Assembly (NCBI GenBank): GCA_019636625.1
Contig: JAHBXE010000001.1
Location: 1 to 64,000 of the forward strand
Source: Phycisphaeraceae bacterium
GTDB lineage: Bacteria > Planctomycetota > Phycisphaerae > Phycisphaerales > UBA1924
Length of the DNA: 64,000 nucleotides
Reading direction: 5' to 3'
Positions 60,192 to 64,000 of the stretch are shown in pieces. The stretch's first letter is position 1; every line of letters starts with the position of its first letter. The position numbers and the translations under genes were made by a program. The notes below the pieces were generated by a model that ran no database searches, was not told the origin of the DNA, and saw only the letters and a list, made by a program, of their open reading frames with translations.

Positions 60192-60671
60192 TCAATGAGC
60201 ACGATCCTGCTTCGGCTCGTGCTCTGTGCCTCCGCGCTTCGGCGGAGTGTCGAACGGGGCTATTCGATTCTCGAGGCGGATGACCAGTCGAAGGCCCGAC
60301 CATGTGCCATCGATGGCGCAGACCTTGTTGTCCACAAGTCCCGCGGCAAGAGCGAGGTCGCGGACGATGTTCTCGTTCAGGTCGGTCTCGATTCCGGACG
60401 ACTTCTTCGGCCACGCGATCCAGAGGCCGCCTGTCTGGGCCATTCGGTCCCTGGCCTGTGCGAAGCGGCCGTTGAGGGACCAGAGGTTCTCGCAGAAGAG
60501 CAGGATCACGTCGTATGGGGCGCGCCCGGTGAGTTTGAGGTCGATCGGCCCGGTCGCCGCCAGTTCGGCGATCACGGGCATGGTGCCGCGGGGGGCGTCG
60601 ATGACGGCAACCCGGGAGCCGGGCTTGATGCCCAGTTTCTTCGGGAGAGGGGTTCCGGAGCAGCCGGCCAT
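60192..60671 (-). CDS. DUF3052-family protein
   Basis: Protein of 159 residues. MAGCSGTPLPKKLGIKPGSRVAV at the N-terminus fits DUF3052 (MAGYSGTPL-KKLGIK-G pattern), and GGLWIAWPKKSSGIETDLNENIVRD in the middle is the family's second block. The family has a SAM-methyltransferase-like fold but no known function. The last 20 or so residues (PPKRGGTEHEPKQDRAH) are not family-like and coincide with hairpin DNA at 60197-60224, so the C-terminus may have been extended by a repeat. ATG 60671. Confidence 0.82.
   Translation of the reverse strand: MAGCSGTPLPKKLGIKPGSRVAVIDAPRGTMPVIAELAATGPIDLKLTGRAPYDVILLFCENLWSLNGRFAQARDRMAQTGGLWIAWPKKSSGIETDLNENIVRDLALAAGLVDNKVCAIDGTWSGLRLVIRLENRIAPFDTPPKRGGTEHEPKQDRAH
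60197..60224. repeat. hairpin at the 3' end of the DUF3052 gene
   Basis: GAGCACGA (60197-60204) and TCGTGCTC (60217-60224) form an 8-bp perfect stem; a second hairpin built from CTCCGC and GCGGAG follows within 25 bases. Part of the gene's last codons lie in it. It may act as terminator, as a repeat element, or both; no U-tract is seen. Confidence 0.5.
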
Positions 60672-60681
60672 GGTGGCGATC

Positions 60682-61626
60682 CTACCTGCCCCGCATGCGA
60701 GCGAGGTCGGCTTCCGCGGCGATAGAGCCGAACGCGGGCCAGTTGTTCGCTCCAACGATCGCTTCGAAGTCCGCCCGGGCGCCCGCGGTATCGCCCATCA
60801 ACAGTTTGCGTACGGCAAGACCGTAAGCGATGGCAGAGTTCGAGGGGCCGTCGGCCCCTTCGCCAACCTCCTCAGGGCGGAGATCGCCCTTGTAGCACAG
60901 GCAAAGGCGGTAATATGAGTGGTTCTCGATGACATCCATGCCGAGTCGTATGTCGCGGAGAGCGGCGGCGGCGCCCGCGTGGTCACCGGCTCGTTTGCGG
61001 GCGAGGTAGAGCCAGTACGTGGCGGAGACGATCTGATCGTCGTTGTCGCGGAAGAGAGCCAAGCGGTCGGACCATGCCTTCGCGGAGGCGGCGAAGTCGC
61101 CCTTCAGGTAATGGGCCAAGGCGAGGTGGTAGGCGATGTTGGACTTGAGCGTGGAGCGGGGGATGTTGCGTGCGTTGGGGGCGCCGTCGGGCTCGATCTC
61201 ATCGGGCTTGCCGGAGGTGAGTTGGGCAGCGCGGGAGAGGTCGGCGATGGCGCTGTCGAACTGGCGGAGTGTGATGGAGCGGTGCCCGCGATGGCGGAGG
61301 AGCTTGGCGGAGTCGGGAAAGCGCTCAAGGCCGCGAGAGAAAACCGCGACGGCGTCGTTGTAGCGTCCAAGGTAGGCAAGGCGGCGGCCAAGCCAGACCG
61401 TGTTGTCTTCGGAGGAGTCCTTATCAAAGGCGGCTTGAGCGGCGGCGAGGTCGGCCTCGAGTCGTTCGCATTGCGGAGCGGCGATGGAAGGCCGTGCCAG
61501 CGGTTGACCGAGAAGCGAAGTCGCTTCTGCACGGGAATGAGCCTGGCGCGCGGGAGCACAGCTCGCGCAGGTCAGGACTGAACCGAGCAGCAGAACGCAG
61601 AGCGAGCCCAAAGCGATCCGGGTCAT
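60682..61626 (-). CDS. TPR-containing lipoprotein
   Basis: Protein of 314 residues. The signal segment LCVLLLGSVLTCASC ends in a probable lipobox. The body is built of helical repeats of TPR type: GRRLAYLGRYNDAVAVFSRGLERFPDSAKLL, RQFDSAIADLSRAAQL, NIAYHLALAHYLKGDFAASAKAW and AGDHAGAAAALRDI. This points to a periplasmic scaffold; the partner is unknown. The DUF3052 gene begins 10 bases downstream on the same strand, so the two may be cotranscribed. Confidence 0.82.
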   Translation of the reverse strand: MTRIALGSLCVLLLGSVLTCASCAPARQAHSRAEATSLLGQPLARPSIAAPQCERLEADLAAAQAAFDKDSSEDNTVWLGRRLAYLGRYNDAVAVFSRGLERFPDSAKLLRHRGHRSITLRQFDSAIADLSRAAQLTSGKPDEIEPDGAPNARNIPRSTLKSNIAYHLALAHYLKGDFAASAKAWSDRLALFRDNDDQIVSATYWLYLARKRAGDHAGAAAALRDIRLGMDVIENHSYYRLCLCYKGDLRPEEVGEGADGPSNSAIAYGLAVRKLLMGDTAGARADFEAIVGANNWPAFGSIAAEADLARMRGR

Positions 61627-61692
61627 GGGCGCAGTGTAATACGTATTAGAGATGGCCGCCGATTCGCACGAAGCGTCAACCCCGCCGATCGA

Positions 61693-63336
61693 TCACTCGA
61701 AGCGGCCCCGATCCAGGATGTCGAACTTGTACAGGTGGGCGACGTCCGTCGCGGACTTCCTCTCCAGGTTGGAAATCTGCGAAATGACGGGTTCCGGCTT
61801 CTCGAACGCCAGCGCCCCGAGCATCTTCCACTTGTGGTTCAGGATGTCCTTGAGATCCGCGGTCGTGTTGCGGGCGTGGCCGGCGGGGTACATGACAAGG
61901 CCCGAATCGTGGGCCGAGCCGGAGTCGTCGGTGATGACGATGGAGGTCGGGATGCCGTCGGGGTACTTGGCGTCGTACTCGGGTCCGCCCCACTCGAAGG
62001 TCATCTTCGCCATCAGGGCGCGAGTGACTGGATGGTTGATCGCGGCCTTGTCGAAGTCGTGCGGCCCGAGCATGAGTTCCTTCCAGTCAAGGCGGTGGCC
62101 GACCTGGGTTTCGCCGCCGGCCTTGTGGAGTTCGAGGGCCTTGCGCAGCATGGTGCACACAAGGTAAAGCATGGAATGGTCGGCAGATTGACGCGTGTGC
62201 GGGTCGCGCTTATGAGGGTCGCCGATGATGCCGAAGGCGGGCTCGTAGGCGCGGACCATGATCTTGCTGATCCGGTCGCCGGGTGTGGCCCGGCTGGAGA
62301 GCAGGGAAGGGTGCTTGCGGAGCAGGTCGATGAGGCCCTGCAGCGCCCCGGCGGATTGGTGTTCGTACAGGCCGAGCTTGAAGTGCATCCCCATGACGGT
62401 GAAGTCCGCTCCCGCGCGGCTCAGCACCAGATCGAAGGGCGACTTCTTGCCCTTCTTCACGGCTTCATCGTTCTTGGCCTTGCCTTCGAACAGGCAGAAG
62501 ATCGCCTCGGGGTTGCGGAAGATGTCCTTGGGGCCGATGAAACCCGCCATGCTTCGCTTCATCGCGAGGATGGCGAACTCCGTCGAGATCGCGGCGGATG
62601 CGCCCTTGGAATCGCTGAGTTGGTGGCCGTGGCGGATGGCGCGGAAGGGGATCGCGTGGGCGACGACCATGCCGATGGCCGACTCGATCTGCTCCGGCGT
62701 GGCGCCCATCATGGCGCCGAACGTGGCGGCGGACGCGATGGCGCCGTGGACCACGTGGTCGATCTTGTACGTTTTGAGAGAGAACACCTCGGCGAGTCGG
62801 CCGCGGATCTCGTCGGTGAGGACCATTCCGCGAAGGGCGTACGCGCCGTCCTTGCCCATGAGCTGGGCCGCGGCAAGAGGAACGGAGTAGAAGTCATTGT
62901 GGCCGAACTCGCCGGCGCGGTGGTGTGTGCGCTCGGCGGAGTAACCGAAGTTGGTGCCATTGCTGTCCCATTCGCGGACGGCGCAACAGTTGGCGACGAT
63001 GGCCTTCTCGACTATGACATCGGTGGCGGAGCCGAAGACGGGGACGCCGGGGCGTGTGGCCGGGTACTTGCCGGAACCAAGCACACCGTCGCGGCCGTTG
63101 CCTGACACCTGATACTGGGCGGCCTCGCGTCGGAGCACAGTGGGGGCGTTGGTGCCCAGCGAGATGGCCGAAACACCGCAGAGCACAGCGTCGATGTGGA
63201 ACATGTTGGTGCGTTCAAGGACGCGAGGATCGGGGTTGCCGGCCTTGTCCGGGCCACCGTTCATGAAGTCGACGGCGAACTGGCCGAGGCCGAGGGCCTG
63301 GTTGGAGTCAGCGGGAAGGGTGATGCGGTCGGGCAT
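61693..63336 (-). CDS. prpD: 2-methylcitrate dehydratase, MmgE/PrpD family
   Basis: Protein of 547 residues; PrpD enzymes have about 480-500. MmgE/PrpD features: the first helical domain with FHIDAVLCGVSAISLGTNAPTVLRRE, VANCCAVREWDSNGT, AEFGHNDFYSVPLAAAQ (the D-x-x-x-P-x-x-A substrate region), HVVHGAIASAATFGAMMGATPEQIESAIGM, and FKLGLYEHQSAGALQGLIDLLRKH. Catalyses dehydration of 2-methylcitrate toward methylaconitate; MmgE-type enzymes can also act on citrate-like acids, so the exact substrate is inferred from the presence of prpB nearby. Confidence 0.87.
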   Translation of the reverse strand: MPDRITLPADSNQALGLGQFAVDFMNGGPDKAGNPDPRVLERTNMFHIDAVLCGVSAISLGTNAPTVLRREAAQYQVSGNGRDGVLGSGKYPATRPGVPVFGSATDVIVEKAIVANCCAVREWDSNGTNFGYSAERTHHRAGEFGHNDFYSVPLAAAQLMGKDGAYALRGMVLTDEIRGRLAEVFSLKTYKIDHVVHGAIASAATFGAMMGATPEQIESAIGMVVAHAIPFRAIRHGHQLSDSKGASAAISTEFAILAMKRSMAGFIGPKDIFRNPEAIFCLFEGKAKNDEAVKKGKKSPFDLVLSRAGADFTVMGMHFKLGLYEHQSAGALQGLIDLLRKHPSLLSSRATPGDRISKIMVRAYEPAFGIIGDPHKRDPHTRQSADHSMLYLVCTMLRKALELHKAGGETQVGHRLDWKELMLGPHDFDKAAINHPVTRALMAKMTFEWGGPEYDAKYPDGIPTSIVITDDSGSAHDSGLVMYPAGHARNTTADLKDILNHKWKMLGALAFEKPEPVISQISNLERKSATDVAHLYKFDILDRGRFE

Positions 63337-63375
63337 GGCGAGGTTCCTTGAGGGGCGGAAGGGTAGGACAAACAG

Positions 63376-63395
63376 CCGCCCGTGAGGATGGGCGG
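63376..63395 (-). terminator. hairpin after the ABC ATPase gene
   Basis: CCGCCC (63376-63381) and GGGCGG (63390-63395) form a 6-bp stem with an 8-base loop; on the minus strand it is followed by CTGTTTGTCC. It lies between the stop of the leftward ABC gene (63441) and the start of prpD (63336) and would separate the two transcripts. Confidence 0.5.
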
Positions 63396-63440
63396 ATCGC
63401 GCGGGTGTCCGCGGAGCCGGCTCCCCCTGACCGGTAAGTC

Positions 63441-64000
63441 CTATTGCACCATGCCCTTGGTCAGACGCATGAAGGCCGTTTCCAGGTTGACTGCCTCTTC
63501 GCCGAATCGGGTGATGCGGAAACCGCCGTTGATCAGGATGTTGGGGATGTCGGTGTAGCTGCGTCCACCCGCCGCGGCGTCTTCGAAGGTGATGTGGATG
63601 AGCTGGGAACGGGTCTGACCGTTGGGGGTACCGGTGGTGTCGGCATCGACGAGGGCGACCTTCTTCACGCCGGGCACTTTGGCGAGCAGTTCGGCCGCCG
63701 CGGCGGCGCGGTCGGTGACGCCGACGTGGATGATGTGGCCGAGCTTGGCGCGGGCGAGGGCTTCCTTGACCGTACCGGAGAAAAGGAGCTTCCCGCGTTC
63801 GATGATACCGACGACGTTGCAGAGTTCGGCGAGCTCGTGGAGTATGTGGCTGGAGATGAGGATGGTCTTGCCCATCCGCTTGAGTTCCTTGAGGAGTTCG
63901 CGGATTTCAATGCGGGCCCGGGGGTCGAGGCCGGAGGCCGGTTCGTCCATCAGCAGGACCTTGGGATCATGCAGGAGAACGCGGGCGATGGAGAGCCGCT
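63441..64000 (-). CDS. ABC transporter ATP-binding protein (partial)
   Basis: The 5' part lies beyond the window. The visible C-terminal 186 or so residues start in the helix after the signature motif (RLSIARVLLHDP), then Walker B VLLMDEPASGLDP, and the switch His in ILISSHILHEL. A C-terminal extension of about 100 residues (from about GKLLFSGTVKEAL onward) has strands typical of the regulatory tail of ABC-2-type exporter ATPases (NatA/CcmA-like, with DUF4162-like sequence), including IIHVGVTDRAAAAAELLAKVPGV. The permease partner is probably next upstream. Cargo unknown. Confidence 0.88.
   Translation of the reverse strand, partial: RLSIARVLLHDPKVLLMDEPASGLDPRARIEIRELLKELKRMGKTILISSHILHELAELCNVVGIIERGKLLFSGTVKEALARAKLGHIIHVGVTDRAAAAAELLAKVPGVKKVALVDADTTGTPNGQTRSQLIHITFEDAAAGGRSYTDIPNILINGGFRITRFGEEAVNLETAFMRLTKGMVQ

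Overview
The window is GC-rich, gene-dense bacterial chromosome and most likely comes from a Planctomycetota member of the class Phycisphaerae. Three things point there: a secreted protein at 29793-31919 ending in two copies of the short Cys-Asn-Cys-Asp-Gly-Ser (GC-type) dockerin repeat, a stand-alone pseudopilin at 32278-33216 with the H-X9-DG ending typical of planctomycetes, and a eukaryote-type (GT3) glycogen synthase at 11586-13475. A class B penicillin-binding protein is present (45776-47869), which fits Phycisphaerae better than the budding planctomycetes that lost septal peptidoglycan genes. The first 80 bases are homopolymer and look like a contig-end artefact.

Layout. 0-2.7 kb is accessory: a TIGR03435-like secreted protein, a small secreted protein, and an IS5-family element whose end supplies the stop codon of that small gene. 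2.7-5.3 kb is a leftward group ribE-ruvC-sigma54 response regulator. 5.5-11.5 kb holds a beta-propeller lipoprotein, purH and, converging on it, a PurS-PurS-PurL fusion. 11.6-14.1 kb has GT3 glycogen synthase and RNase HI. 14.3-21.1 kb is a type IV pilus/pseudopilin cluster (pilT, pilC, three pilin-like membrane-anchored proteins). 21.1-28.4 kb is housekeeping (nnrD, transglutaminase-like, tatD, lgt, galE, an amine oxidase, thpR). 28.4-33.2 kb is secreted and surface functions. 33.3-37.2 kb is a sugar ABC importer. 37.2-43.3 kb includes a beta-carbonic-anhydrase-like protein, tRNA-Val(CAC), an OmpH-like protein, an M29 aminopeptidase, an HDOD-GGDEF-REC protein and sppA. 43.4-47.9 kb is a reduced dcw cluster (rsmH, LysM protein, ftsL-like, ftsI). 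48.0-50.6 kb is modABC. 50.6-64 kb has a gluzincin-like lipoprotein, valS, TPR proteins, prpB, an M28 peptidase, a sirtuin, a DUF3052 protein, prpD and the 3' part of an ABC ATPase gene.

The most interesting signal is not a gene. At least two families of small inverted-repeat DNA sit inside essential reading frames without breaking them. Family A (purSL, valS twice, prpB) has a GGTGGC border, a stem of 5-7 bp that differs between copies but stays paired, and a TCC loop; two copies in valS are head-to-head doublets of 54 and 93 bp, both multiples of three. Family B (purSL twice, and the pilT-pilC spacer) is built of 8-bp words in tandem on one arm and their complements on the other. A third class, runs of G6-7 separated by AC, adds a Gly-rich insert to PurH and recurs between genes. 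Together they resemble the protein-coding palindromic elements known in Rickettsia, or REP doublets. No mobilising enzyme (such as a RAYT) is visible here. Many gene junctions in the window use a GTGA stop/start overlap.
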